In this document: one piece after another, positions 1 through 8,351 of the stretch
How positions within the stretch are numbered: the first letter of the stretch is position 1
Layout of the letters: every line of letters begins with the position of its first letter
DNA from: Roseiarcus sp963822215
GTDB lineage: Bacteria > Pseudomonadota > Alphaproteobacteria > Rhizobiales > Beijerinckiaceae
Reading direction: 5' to 3'
NCBI GenBank assembly: GCA_963822215.1
Contig: CAWGGX010000007.1
Coordinates: 744,001-808,000, forward strand
Length of the DNA: 64,000 nt
Program-made: the position numbers and the translations under genes
The notes under the pieces: generated by a model
What the model saw: the letters and a program-made list of their open reading frames with translations, nothing else
Database searches by the model: none
What the model was told of the DNA's origin: nothing

Positions 1-152
1 CCAAGCACTTGCAAGCCTACCTCAACGAGTTCACGTTCCGCTTCAATAGGCAGTTCTACGCGTTGAACGCCTTCCGCTCCCTCCTCAGAAACGAGGGCGA
101 CGCCACTGCTCCGGCCTATTGCCGTGCTTTTCTCGGGTGAGTGGCAACACCC
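1..152 (+). mobile_element. IS1595-type insertion sequence, 3' end only
   Basis: An open frame enters from the window edge (codons from base 3) and stops with TGA at 138-140. Its last 45 residues include EFTFRFNRQ and AFRSLL, the usual C-terminus of ISXO2-like DDE transposases of the IS1595 family. Immediately after the stop lies gagtggcaacaccc (139-152), which read outside-in (GGGTGTTGCCACTC) resembles an inverted-repeat tip for this group, so the element probably ends near 152. The rest lies outside the window, so intactness cannot be judged. Confidence 0.75.
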
Positions 153-1000
153 TAAATATAGTGGGTGTGGGTCTTAACCGGATAGGCACGCTCCAATGTA
201 GGCGGCGGAGCCATCCTCCCATCCCCTGGCACTAAGTTTTGTGTAGACTCCTCTTCGTGAAAGATTTCAGAAAGGTCGTCTATCAATCCAATTAGATTTT
301 CTGCCTCGTTGTGCGTAAGCTTCCGCGTTAGAAACGGCTGGTCAGCGAATCCCAGCCTATCAGGGTTCTGCATTCGTTGTAGCTGCTTAGCCAGATCAGA
401 ATTTTGCTTCGACATAGCATCAATCTGCTGTGTCGCCGACGCCAATTGCTGAGAAATAGACTGTAACTCAGAATTTTTCTGCGCGACCTGCTCTCGAAGA
501 TGATTTGTTACTTTATCTATCTCTTCAGATGATGAAGTAACATTGGGAAGTAGCTTTTGAGAAACCGCCACTGCGATTTCATCGGCAGAAACCGACTTCG
601 GCAGTTTCGAGACAACCGCCTCAGCAATCTCATTAACTGTAGGACCGCGCAGAGAGGCCAATTGAGACGCAAATGGCCAGCGCTGTTGTTCGACATAAGG
701 TGATAATATTGCGGCTGCCAATAGAAGTAAGAGAATACCTAGCCACCAACGCAAGCTGCCCGCAATAAGTCCGGCTTGGACGAGTACATATGTACTGAGG
801 AGAGGCTTCAGCTTCTTCCAAAATACCCACGACAAATGAACTGGCAACGCAATTATTACGAGTGCTAGACCAGTATAGAATCTCGGATCAACTTTCTCTG
901 CCATCATATCACCCCCCACAAGAACAAGGGTGAACCCAATTGCAAAGAGGTAGGCCCGAATGGCTGCGTCAGGCGTTTCGGCAGCGAGTTCGTCCGACAT
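152..1000 (-). CDS. Membrane-anchored coiled-coil protein of unknown function
   Basis: 282 residues, not recognised as a named family. Four hydrophobic stretches fill roughly residues 15-33, 41-60, 66-82 and 84-102. They are followed by a soluble part with a heptad-rich coiled coil near residues 160-210 (many Q, S, E and L) and a polar C-terminus. The gene is visibly more AT-rich than its neighbours and uses codons rare elsewhere in the window, which suggests recent transfer. Its stop codon touches the presumed end of the IS1595-type element, so its true C-terminus may have been altered by that insertion, or it could be a passenger gene. Start is the ATG at 1000; no strong ribosome binding site was judged. 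Confidence 0.6.
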   Translation of the reverse strand: MSDELAAETPDAAIRAYLFAIGFTLVLVGGDMMAEKVDPRFYTGLALVIIALPVHLSWVFWKKLKPLLSTYVLVQAGLIAGSLRWWLGILLLLLAAAILSPYVEQQRWPFASQLASLRGPTVNEIAEAVVSKLPKSVSADEIAVAVSQKLLPNVTSSSEEIDKVTNHLREQVAQKNSELQSISQQLASATQQIDAMSKQNSDLAKQLQRMQNPDRLGFADQPFLTRKLTHNEAENLIGLIDDLSEIFHEEESTQNLVPGDGRMAPPPTLERAYPVKTHTHYI

Positions 1001-1302
1001 TTAGGTTCCCTCCAGCGAGGCGATCCTAAATGCAAACAGGTCGATCGCGCGAATCTGGACGGCCCCCGATATCGCCGCGAGGTAAGGGAGCCAAGTATAT
1101 AAATCCCCAATTTTCCGATGAGATAGTCATAGCACAGAATCCAGACTTACGGAATCATTTGTCGCCGAGAGGCGAAATCTAACAGAAATCTCGCATCACG
1201 TCACGGCCTCCGCTGGCGTCGCTTGACGCGGCGAGAACGGTTAAGATGGCGGATGGCCTGGGACGGAGACCAGCCTTCGCCCAGCCACGAAGGAGCCTCC
1301 TC
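1001..1302. other. Intergenic, nothing recognised
   Basis: About 300 bases between the low-GC membrane gene and the SnoaL-like gene. Presumably carries promoters for both divergent genes. No repeat or RNA gene was recognised. Confidence 0.4.
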
Positions 1303-1767
1303 ATGTCCCGCCCCCCCGTTCCTCCCTTCACCCGAGAAGCCGCGATCCGGAAAGTGCGCGCGGCCGAGGATGCGTGGAACACGCGCGATCCGGCGCGCGT
1401 GCCCGCCGCATACACCGCAGACAGTCGCTGGCGGAACCGCGACGAGTTCTTTTCCGGCCACGAGGCGATCGAGGCGTTCTTGACGCGCAAATGGGCGAAG
1501 GAGATCGACTATCGGCTGATCAAGGAGCTGTGGGCGTTCACCGACAACCGCATCGCGGTACGCTTCGTCTACGAATCGCACGACCCGAGCGGGCAGTGGT
1601 GGCGGAGCCACGGCAACGAGAATTGGCTGTTTGACGCCGAGGGTTACATGGCCGAGCGCCACGCCAGCATCAACGACGTGCGCATCGCCGAATCCGAGCG
1701 CCTGTTCCGCTGGCCCACTGGCCGCCGCCCCGACGACCATCCCGGCCTGACCGAACTGGGGCTGTGA
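1303..1767 (+). CDS. SnoaL-like / DUF1348 nuclear transport factor 2-fold protein
   Basis: 154 residues, the normal length for DUF1348, a cone-shaped NTF2-like fold of unknown biochemical role. Family-like segments are AWNTRDP near residue 25, DSRWRNR near 43 and GNENW near residue 110, with a C-terminal FRWPTGRRPDDHP typical of the family. The start is set at 1303 because AAGGAG lies at 1290-1295. A longer frame from 1246 has no such site. Single gene with no obvious partner; it ends just before a stretch of decayed DNA. Confidence 0.8.
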   Translation: MSRPPVPPFTREAAIRKVRAAEDAWNTRDPARVPAAYTADSRWRNRDEFFSGHEAIEAFLTRKWAKEIDYRLIKELWAFTDNRIAVRFVYESHDPSGQWWRSHGNENWLFDAEGYMAERHASINDVRIAESERLFRWPTGRRPDDHPGLTELGL

Positions 1768-1803
1768 CGGCGAACCTTTCGCTTCGTTCGTGGACGCGCC
1801 CGC

Positions 1804-1932
1804 TCAGTGCAGGTCCTGCGCGGAGACGAATTTCGGCATGGTCCAGGCGTAGGCGATTGCGAGGAGACGCAGAACGAGGGCCCCCGCCATGGCGGGATCA
1901 TGCGGCAGCCCCGCGAGCGCGCCCGCTCCCAT
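1804..1932 (-). pseudogene. Short hydrophobic remnant of an unknown membrane protein
   Basis: A 42-codon frame with an in-frame TAG only three codons upstream of its ATG. It encodes a hydrophobic segment (ALVLRLLAIAYAW) and a polar tail ending SAQDLH. It looks like the C-terminal end of a lost membrane protein rather than a complete gene, but a small membrane peptide is possible. No relative was recognised. Confidence 0.25.
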
Positions 1933-2075
1933 CGGGCCGCGCTAATGAACGCCGTGAGGCGGTAGGAATCCGACCGGGCGACCGGATCGAAACAGAGGAC
2001 GCCGGGAACGAGAAAAAGCATGTCGGCTGCTGCAAACCGCGGGCCCGGAATGGCGGACCGTCGGAAACGGGGATT

Positions 2076-2121
2076 GAAGTAAGTGTCATGGGAATTCTGA
2101 AGTAAGTGTCATGGGAATTCT
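2076..2121. repeat. Two tandem 23-bp units
   Basis: The 23-bp unit containing AAGTAAGTGTCATGGGAATT is repeated twice without spacer, followed by another GGGAATTCC. It resembles the edge of a decayed insertion sequence; no transposase lies next to it. Confidence 0.6.
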
Positions 2122-2164
2122 GGGAATTCCGCTCGCGTCTCGGTTGCGCGGTCCGGGCGGCCCG

Positions 2165-2653
2165 AGTGAAGCGCTTCCAAAATTCGAATCATATCCTGCC
2201 GATTGAGTTCCAACGTTTCGGACGCGAGGGGTCAGGGCCGCCAGCGTGAAGCTTCAAGGTATCGATGCACGAGAGCAAGATGCTCTTTGCATGAGCGGCG
2301 CGGCGCACTCTCGTCGGACTCTCACGAGCGCAACCCTCGCCGGCTGGGGAAGGGAATCCTGGCCGCGCCTTGCAACCCGGCCGCGCCCGGCGCCGCGCCC
2401 CATTTTTGCCCACCTGTTATTTCCCTGTTCCGCTCCGAAAGCGCCTGATAACGACCTGTTCTGGTCGTCAGAAATTCCCTGTTCCGCGCCCGATCCGGCC
2501 TGCAAGCGGCAGGTTGTAAAGCCAACAACGCCATGACATTGCGAGTCTTTCTGGAACGGAGCGACGACCGCGGCGCAAGAAAATTCCCTGCTAGCAGGGA
2601 ATTCGGATCGGCGGCGGCGGACCCGAGAGCGAGACGATTTTGAGCCGAATCGG
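2165..2653 (-). repeat. 489-bp dispersed repeat, copy A (full length)
   Basis: Matches copy C (37395-37883) end to end in the opposite orientation, and both measure exactly 489 bp. In minus-strand orientation the order is: an end reading CCGATTCGGCTCAAAATCG, a perfect palindrome TTCCCTGCTAGCAGGGAA within 2582-2603, a conserved stretch around TGCAATGTCATGGCG, spaced AACAGG(GAA) motifs, a block rich in CCCTTCCCC, and an end reading CGAATTTTGGAAGCGCTTC. The short frame starting at the conserved ATG stops early here, so this looks non-coding. Copy A lies directly against a TetR gene lacking its N-terminus. Confidence 0.85.
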
Positions 2654-2793
2654 CTTTTCCGAGCGCGCGGCCGCTTCGGATTTGGAAGGCAGTGAAGCGC
2701 CGCCGTGTTCGCTCCCTCGAGCGCCGCGAAAGCGGCCGCCGCGGCCTCGCCGCTCAACGCCAGTCCGGATCGAGACCGTCGCCCAGCCGTTCG

Positions 2794-3293
2794 AGCTGCA
2801 TGTTGTTCCTGTACCGCCACTTCGACAACAAGGACGATCTGATCTGTTCAGCGCCGTGATGCAGGCCGCGTGCGGGGTCGACGACCCTGATCGGCCGACG
2901 CCTTCATGGTACGCGGCGCCTCCGGTCGAGGCGTTGCCGCTGGCGGGGGAGGACTATCTCCGCCACATCCTGTCTCCGGAGCAACTGGCGCTCCGGCGGG
3001 TCGCGGTCCGCGATTCGTACAGGTTCCCGGAACTCGGTCGGCGCTACCTCGAGGTGACCGCCGGCGGGCGCGACAGGACCTTCGCCGGCTATCTCGATCG
3101 CTGGGCCGGTCGCGAAGGTTGGACCGTCCGTGACAAAGGCGCCGCGGCCCAGACGTTCGCCGGCCTGCTCAAGTCTCGGCCGTTGGACGAAGCCGTGCTT
3201 GGGCTTCGCAATCCCTCCAGCGACGATATCGTCGCCGCCGCGCGGAGCGCGGCCGCCAACATGCTGACCCTGCTGAGCGCCGGCGACCTGTGA
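2794..3293 (+). pseudogene. TetR-family regulator, N-terminally lost and frameshifted
   Basis: The C-terminal ligand-binding part is readable from about 2850 to the TGA at 3293 (LFSAVMQAAC through MLTLLSAGDL) and resembles the AefR-like TetR C-terminal domain. Just upstream another frame encodes FLYRHFDNKDDL, the end of the recognition helix region of TetR proteins, so one indel separates the two near 2840. No helix-turn-helix start precedes it: the upstream DNA is anonymous GC-rich sequence and then repeat copy A. A nominal 217-residue frame from 2640 begins inside the repeat and is not a credible start. Confidence 0.6.
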
Positions 3294-3296
3294 CCC

Positions 3297-3524
3297 GCCG
3301 CCCCAGCGCCTCAGCGCTGCGACGCCGATCTCCGGCGGACGCTTCATGACGACGAATCCCGCTCGCTCCAGATGCTCGACGAACCGCTTGGCGACGACCT
3401 CGGCCATGATCTCGTCGGCGTTGTGGACCCGATTCCACCCCTGGGACCGCAGCGCGAAGGCGAGCGCTGAGGCGAGGTCGGAGGGTCGGCAAGAGTCAGG
3501 GTGTTGGCGTCGGACGTCGGGCAC
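3297..3524 (-). CDS. Small hypothetical protein, possibly a fragment
   Basis: About 76 codons with a protein-like composition: ALAFALRSQG, then NADEIMAEVVAKR, then HLERAGFVVMKRPP. The frame runs on without a stop into the opposite strand of the TetR remnant, so the natural 3' end is probably lost. Similar short proteins occur scattered in rhizobial genomes, in my recollection, with no known function. It converges on the TetR remnant. Confidence 0.4.
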
Positions 3525-3751
3525 AGCAACGTCTGAGCGCGAACAGAACGAGGATATAACTAAAATAGAATGGTCAACTCTAGACTAAAGTTGTGATTGT
3601 TCGTTCACATTAACTCTTGGTAACGATTTGACTAGAAGGCGGCAATCCATTTCAGCCGGGTTGTCGCTGTCCACGGGGAAGCGGGGACAAATTAATGCTG
3701 CGCGATTCGCGATTCTCGACCCGGCGGGTCGAGAGCGGGGACTGGGTTATT

Positions 3752-3961
3752 ATGGCCGACGATGACACCGTCGTGGCGCACTCAAGCGACGGTAACGGGG
3801 CCGAATTGATCGCCGCGCTGATGAATGGCGATCTCACCCCGCTCGGGAAAGCCAATGCCGAGACGTTGGCGCATTGCTATAGCGCGATACAGGGCGCGCT
3901 ACGCGTTCTCAGACCGCGAGGGCGGCCCGCCGTTGGGTGGGAGGCGCTCCCGCAGATCTAG
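3752..3961 (+). CDS. Small hypothetical protein
   Basis: 69 residues starting MADDDTVVAHS, acidic at the N-terminus and basic at the C-terminus. The ATG at 3752 is preferred because GAGAGCGGGGA precedes it at a usable distance; an ATG at 3695 is in the same frame. The DNA just upstream (3540-3640) is unusually AT-rich for this window and could hold a promoter. No family recognised. Confidence 0.35.
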   Translation: MADDDTVVAHSSDGNGAELIAALMNGDLTPLGKANAETLAHCYSAIQGALRVLRPRGRPAVGWEALPQI

Positions 3962-4440
3962 CGGGCGGCGCTGATCGCCAACGAGCGGCCGATTGCTTGG
4001 TCCTGACTGAGTTGACGCCCGCTTAAACACCGTTGCCTTTGCGCTCCCGGCTGTTTGGGGACGGTGGCGGGCCGGCCCTCATGAACTGGACAAAGGGTCT
4101 GTTTTAGCTCTGGGCAGTTGGCTCGGTGCTATGGGCAGTATTTATCGGTGTGATTCTCGCGACCCCGAATATCCCGCACGCACCGCAGCGTTCGAGAGCC
4201 GCGCACGAAGCGGATCCAAAAGGCGATTGTTGCCGTTTCGCCACAGCGCCCGGCAAAGGGCCGGCGCCAGCGCCCGCGCCACGGGAAAGTCTATGTTGCA
4301 GCGCACAAGGAGAGGTGGCGGGTTAACTAACCGCCAGCCGCGACTGACTCGCTCATCGAGGATCGTGCTCGCGCGATCCGCGCGCTGCTTTCGCCGCTTG
4401 GACTTGGTTGTTTCCAGGCAAGACAACACAGGAGGCTTCA
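3962..4440. other. Intergenic, no gene recognised
   Basis: Roughly 480 bases. Several short frames exist on both strands but none has protein-like content or a convincing ribosome binding site. Its last 20 bases hold the AGGAGG of the next small gene. Confidence 0.4.
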
Positions 4441-4629
4441 ATGACGACAAGCTCGAGAAAGCTCTTTGCCGTGATCATTGAGCGAGATGGACAAGAGCTC
4501 GCGCGGGACATCCTCCATATTGACGGCGCCGCGGACGCTCGCAGCAAAATCATGCAGCTTGTGAGGCAGCATGAGATCGACCCCTTCGATGAGCCGATCA
4601 ATTGCCGAGTTGAGGAACTCTCCGAATAG
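4441..4629 (+). CDS. Small conserved-looking hypothetical protein
   Basis: 62 residues. The start at 4441 is well supported by AGGAGG ending about 7 bases upstream. The sequence is soluble and mixed alpha/beta: an FAVIIERDG strand, then a helix KIMQLVRQH, then an acidic tail DPFDEPINCRVEELSE. No signal peptide or membrane helix. Family and function not recognised. It stands alone upstream of tRNA-Ser. Confidence 0.6.
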   Translation: MTTSSRKLFAVIIERDGQELARDILHIDGAADARSKIMQLVRQHEIDPFDEPINCRVEELSE

Positions 4630-4815
4630 GTGCGGATGGGCTTAAGTCAACGAGGGAACCCCGTTCGTAGCCCGGCCCCACACCGCCACAACCGCGGTAC
4701 GGACCAGGGCGAAGACTTCACGAAAACGGGGCCACGACCTGGGGCCGAAAATGGGGGCCGTACTTCCCCTGTCGGCTAAATAAGTCCGTAATTTCAGACG
4801 TTTCCCCACTGGTCA

Positions 4816-4909
4816 TGGCGGAGACGGAGGGATTCGAACCCTCGATAGGGCTTTACAACCCTATAACGGTTTAGCAAACCGCCGCCTTCAGCCTCTCGGC
4901 CACATCTCC
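4816..4909 (-). tRNA. tRNA-Ser(GCU)
   Basis: On the minus strand the gene begins GGAGATGTGGCCGAGAGG and has a 7-bp acceptor stem (GGAGATG with CGTCTCC, one T-G pair), anticodon loop with GCT, a long variable arm as expected for serine, the T-loop GGTTCGAATCC, and an encoded CCA (TGG at 4816-4818). Reads serine AGC/AGU codons. The nearby accessory genes would fit integration near this tRNA, but no integrase or att duplication was seen. Confidence 0.95.
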
Positions 4910-4968
4910 TTGAGGCCCGAACATATGCCCGACGCGTTCTTCCATTGCAAGCGCGTCGGGAAAAATCG

Positions 4969-5676
4969 TCACCGCGCTCTCTGGCCGAACAGGATCTTGC
5001 GCGCCGCCTCTTCGGTCGCAAGGTCGTGCGTCTTGCGATCGGGGAGGTAAAGCGCGATTCCGCGCTGCTCGGCGGGCCGGGTCAGCACGGAGTCGAGCTA
5101 GCGCTTGAGATGCGGAAAGTCGGCGAGGTCCTGCCCATAGCGCTTCCAGCCTTTCGCCCAGCCGACTGAGGCCATGTCGGCAATCGAGTAGGAGCCGGCG
5201 AGATAGTCGTGATCGGCGAGCCGAGTGTTCATCACGCCGGACAGGCGATTGACCTCGTCGGTGTAGCGGTCGATCGCATAGGGGATCTTCTCGGCGGCGT
5301 AGATGCGGAAGTGATTGGCCTGACCGCACATCGGGCCGAGACCGCCCATCTGCCAGAACAACCACTCGCTGACAGCGATTCGCTCGCGCGGGGTCCCCCC
5401 GCCGAAGCGCCCTGTCTTGTTCGAGAGATACTGCAGGATTGCGCCCGACTCGAACACCGAGACCGGCTTGCCGTCCGGTCCGTGCGGATCGACGATCGCG
5501 AGCATGCGATTGTTGGGCGAGATGGCGAGGAACTCGGGTTTGAACTGTTCGCCCGCGCCGATGTCGACGGCGCGCAGCGTGAACGACAGACCGCACTCTT
5601 CGAGCATGATGGAGATCTTCCATCCGTTCGGAGTCGGCCAGTAATAAAGATCGATCGGTTCCTGGGTCTCGGTCAT
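4969..5676 (-). pseudogene. Glutathione S-transferase interrupted by one amber codon
   Basis: 236 in-frame codons from ATG 5676 to TGA 4969. N-terminal thioredoxin-like domain (IDLYYWPTPNGWKISIMLEE) and helical C-terminal domain (DYLAGSYSIADMA) resemble the YghU/Ure2p-like GST group that conjugates or reduces with glutathione. After FPHLKR a TAG stands at 5098-5100, exactly where relatives have Trp (KRWLD pattern), and the frame then continues LDSVLTRPAEQRG to a normal C-terminus. TGG to TAG is one base. Either a recent nonsense mutation or a sequence error; the shortened product would be 192 residues. Confidence 0.8.
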
Positions 5677-5952
5677 GCGCGGATCGCTTGCTTGAGCGAA
5701 GCGCCGCCGCGGGCGCATCTCCAGAACGCGACGCAAGCCTCGCTCTTCCGCGAACCCTGCGCCCGATCCGGAGAGCGGGCAAGAGCGGCCCAACAACCCC
5801 CGCCTTGCTCTCGCCGATTGGCGCGAGACAGGACCGAAGCCAGAAACCAGGCCGCACCCGAAAGCCTTCAACCGCCGGACGACGGCGCGTCTCCCAGGGT
5901 CCCGGAAAGACGCGGCCTGTTGAAGCCTAAGGATCGAGCGGCGCGTCGGCGC

Positions 5953-6282
5953 TCATTCGTTCGTCGGCGTGTCGACTGGCGGCGCTGGAGGCGCTGCGGG
6001 CTCCGCCTTTTTGCGCTTGACCGGCGCGCGCTTGGCCACGGCCTTCTTGGCGGCGGTCTTCTTGCCGGCCGTCTTTTTCGCCGCGGATTTTTTCGTCGCG
6101 GTCTTCTTGACCGCGGTCCTCTTGGCCGCCGTCCTCTTGACCGCGGATTTCTTCACCGCGCCCTTGCGTGCGGCCTTCTTGGCGACGGCCTTGCGCGCCG
6201 TCTTCTTCGCCGCGGCTTTCTTGGCGGGTTTCTTCTTGGCTGCCGTCTTCTTCGCCGGCTTCTTGGTTGCTGCTTTCGCCAT
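5953..6282 (-). CDS. Lysine/alanine-rich histone H1-like protein
   Basis: 109 residues made almost wholly of repeated KKTAAKK-, KKSA- and KRTA-type units with a proline-rich acidic tail ending PPVDTPTNE. The composition matches bacterial H1-like nucleoid proteins (AlgP/Hc1-like), which bind DNA non-specifically through their lysines. Start at 6282 (MAKAATKKPAKK) chosen because upstream codons of the longer frame are not lysine-rich. The repetitive codons make this locus prone to length change. Located between the GST gene and the gatCAB operon, on the same strand as both. Confidence 0.8.
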   Translation of the reverse strand: MAKAATKKPAKKTAAKKKPAKKAAAKKTARKAVAKKAARKGAVKKSAVKRTAAKRTAVKKTATKKSAAKKTAGKKTAAKKAVAKRAPVKRKKAEPAAPPAPPVDTPTNE

Positions 6283-6784
6283 GTGTCGCGTCCCTCTCAG
6301 TCGCCTGGTTTCCGAGCGTTTTGAAGCGCTTTGCAGATACGCGAACGAAGGTACATTCGTTTTGGGTCTTCGCAAGTCGCGTGCAGAGCGCGCCGGCGTG
6401 AGACCCAACGCCACTATCGAATAATCGCGCCCACCTCGGCGATGCGACGCCCCTGTTTTACGAAGCGCGCGAAGGATCGACGCAGCGTTTCGTCAATGCC
6501 GCCGATGCAGGCGCGCATCGCGCCGCCGAGGCGAGAAGGTCATCGCAAACGCCCGTTCAGCCCTTGTTTTTCAACGTTCTCCGGGAATTCGCGACACGCG
6601 TCGGCCACGCTCGCGTGCGTCCGACGCTTCGATTCAGGACGCAAGCGCGGTGCATCTCGCGAGCTTGCGCGCCGAAGTGTCGGACGCGCATGCGTCAATC
6701 GAATTTTTCTTCGGCACAGCTGTCGCATTTTTCTTGCTGCAAGAGCGCGTCGCTCTGTGCAGAGACGTTGCGACGTAACCGAAT
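6283..6784. other. Intergenic, no gene recognised
   Basis: About 500 bases between the histone-like gene and gatB. Contains several short GC-rich inverted repeats but no convincing gene. Probably holds the promoter of the histone-like gene. Confidence 0.4.
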
Positions 6785-6813
6785 CCCGCGAATCGCTGCG
6801 CGCGATTCGCGGG
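6785..6813 (-). terminator. Hairpin after gatB
   Basis: Perfect 12-bp arms CCCGCGAATCGC / GCGATTCGCGGG with a 5-base loop, ending three bases beyond the gatB stop codon. There is no T-tract, so this may act as an mRNA 3'-end stabiliser or a weak terminator for the gatCAB transcript. Confidence 0.55.
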
Positions 6814-6815
6814 CG

Positions 6816-8303
6816 TCAGAGTCCGAGTTTTCGTTTCAGCGCGTCGCTGACCGCCTGCGGATTGGCCTTGCCGCCAGTCGTCTTCATCACCTGGCCGACG
6901 AACCAGCCGAGCATGCCGGGCTTCGCCTTGGCCTGCTCGGCCTTGTCGGGATTGGCGGCGATGACTGCGTCGACCGCGGCGTCGATCGCTCCCGTGTCCG
7001 TCACCTGACGTAAGCCCCGCGCTTCGACGAGTGCGCGCGGATCGGCGCCGCGGTCGTCGCCAAGCAGGATGACAAGAAGGTCCTTGGCGATTTTGCCCGA
7101 GATCACGCCCTCGCCGATGAGGTCGACGAGAGTCGCGAGCGACGCCGCGCTGAGACCTGCGTCTGCGACGCCGACGCCCTGAGCGTTCGCCTGCGCCGAG
7201 AGATCGCCCATGAGCCAGTTCGCGACGGCCTTGGCGTCGCGCTTCGTCCCGCCGTGGTTGACGGCGCTCTCGAAGAAATCCGCCGTTTCGCGTTCGGCGA
7301 CGATCACCGAGGCGTCGTAGGCGGAAAGGCCGTAGTCCGCGATGAAGCGCGCCTTCTTGGCGTCGGGCAGCTCCGGCAGATAGGCCGCGAGCGCGTCGAT
7401 CCATTCGCGCTCGATCTCGAGCGGCAGGAGGTCCGGATCGGGGAAGTAGCGATAGTCGTGCGCCTCCTCCTTGGAGCGCATCGAGCGCGTCTCGCCGCGC
7501 GCCGGATCGAACAGCCGCGTCTCCTGGTCGATCGTTCCGCCGTCCTCGATGATCTCGATCTGCCGCCGCGCCTCGGTGTCGATCGCCTGGCCGATAAACC
7601 GGATCGAGTTGACGTTCTTGATCTCGCAGCGCGTGCCGAGCGACTCGCCGGGGCGACGGACCGAGACATTGACGTCCGCGCGCAGGTTGCCCTTCTCCAT
7701 GTCGCCGTCGCAGGAGCCGATGTAGCGCAGGATCGTACGCAGCTTGCCGACATAGGCCTTGGCCTCGTCGGCCGAGCGTAGGTCGGGCTTAGAGACGATC
7801 TCCATCAGCCCCACGCCGGAGCGGTTGAGATCGACGAAGCTCATGGTCGGCGACTGGTCGTGAAGCGACTTGCCGGCGTCCTGTTCCAGGTGCAGGCGCT
7901 CGATGCCGACCTTGATCGAATAGGCTGGTGTCAGATCGACCTGGATCTCGCCCTCGCCGACGATCGGGCTCTTGTACTGCGAGATCTGATAGCCCTGCGG
8001 TAGGTCGGGATAGAAGTAATTCTTGCGGTCGAAGGTCGAGCGTTTGTTGATCTTCGCCTTGAGCGCGAGGCCGGTGCGCACTGCCTGCGCAACGCACTCG
8101 CGGTTGATCACCGGCAGCATGCCCGGCATCGCCGCGTCGACCAGCGACACATGCGCGTTCGGCTCGCCGCCGAACTCGGTCGAGGCGCCGGAAAAGAGCT
8201 TGGCGCGCGACGTGACCTGGGCGTGGACCTCAAGGCCCACCACCACTTCCCAATCGCCTGTCGCGCCCCTGAGAAGCTTCGCGCTGGCCGGTGCTGTCGT
8301 CAT
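6816..8303 (-). CDS. gatB: Asp-tRNA(Asn)/Glu-tRNA(Gln) amidotransferase subunit B
   Basis: 495 residues, normal for GatB. The kinase-like cradle domain begins with the family signature WEVVVGLEVHAQV near residue 20 and contains NRSGVGLMEIVSKPD, DGDMEKGNLRADVNVSVR and KNVNS. The C-terminal YqeY-like tail, which grips the tRNA, includes KPGMLGWFVGQVMK. GatB activates Glu-tRNA(Gln) with ATP so that GatA-derived ammonia can convert it to Gln-tRNA(Gln). Last gene of gatC-gatA-gatB on the minus strand, 48 bases after gatA, followed by a strong hairpin. Confidence 0.97.
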   Translation of the reverse strand: MTTAPASAKLLRGATGDWEVVVGLEVHAQVTSRAKLFSGASTEFGGEPNAHVSLVDAAMPGMLPVINRECVAQAVRTGLALKAKINKRSTFDRKNYFYPDLPQGYQISQYKSPIVGEGEIQVDLTPAYSIKVGIERLHLEQDAGKSLHDQSPTMSFVDLNRSGVGLMEIVSKPDLRSADEAKAYVGKLRTILRYIGSCDGDMEKGNLRADVNVSVRRPGESLGTRCEIKNVNSIRFIGQAIDTEARRQIEIIEDGGTIDQETRLFDPARGETRSMRSKEEAHDYRYFPDPDLLPLEIEREWIDALAAYLPELPDAKKARFIADYGLSAYDASVIVAERETADFFESAVNHGGTKRDAKAVANWLMGDLSAQANAQGVGVADAGLSAASLATLVDLIGEGVISGKIAKDLLVILLGDDRGADPRALVEARGLRQVTDTGAIDAAVDAVIAANPDKAEQAKAKPGMLGWFVGQVMKTTGGKANPQAVSDALKRKLGL

Positions 8304-8351
8304 GTCGATGACCTCGTCATCTTTCCAAAAGGTTTGGCCGCGGCGGGCCTG

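Noticed and set aside
5209..6324. Long plus-strand frame over the GST and histone-like genes
   Set aside because: Antisense of two recognisable genes; its Leu/Arg/Gly repeats come from the lysine-rich gene read backwards.
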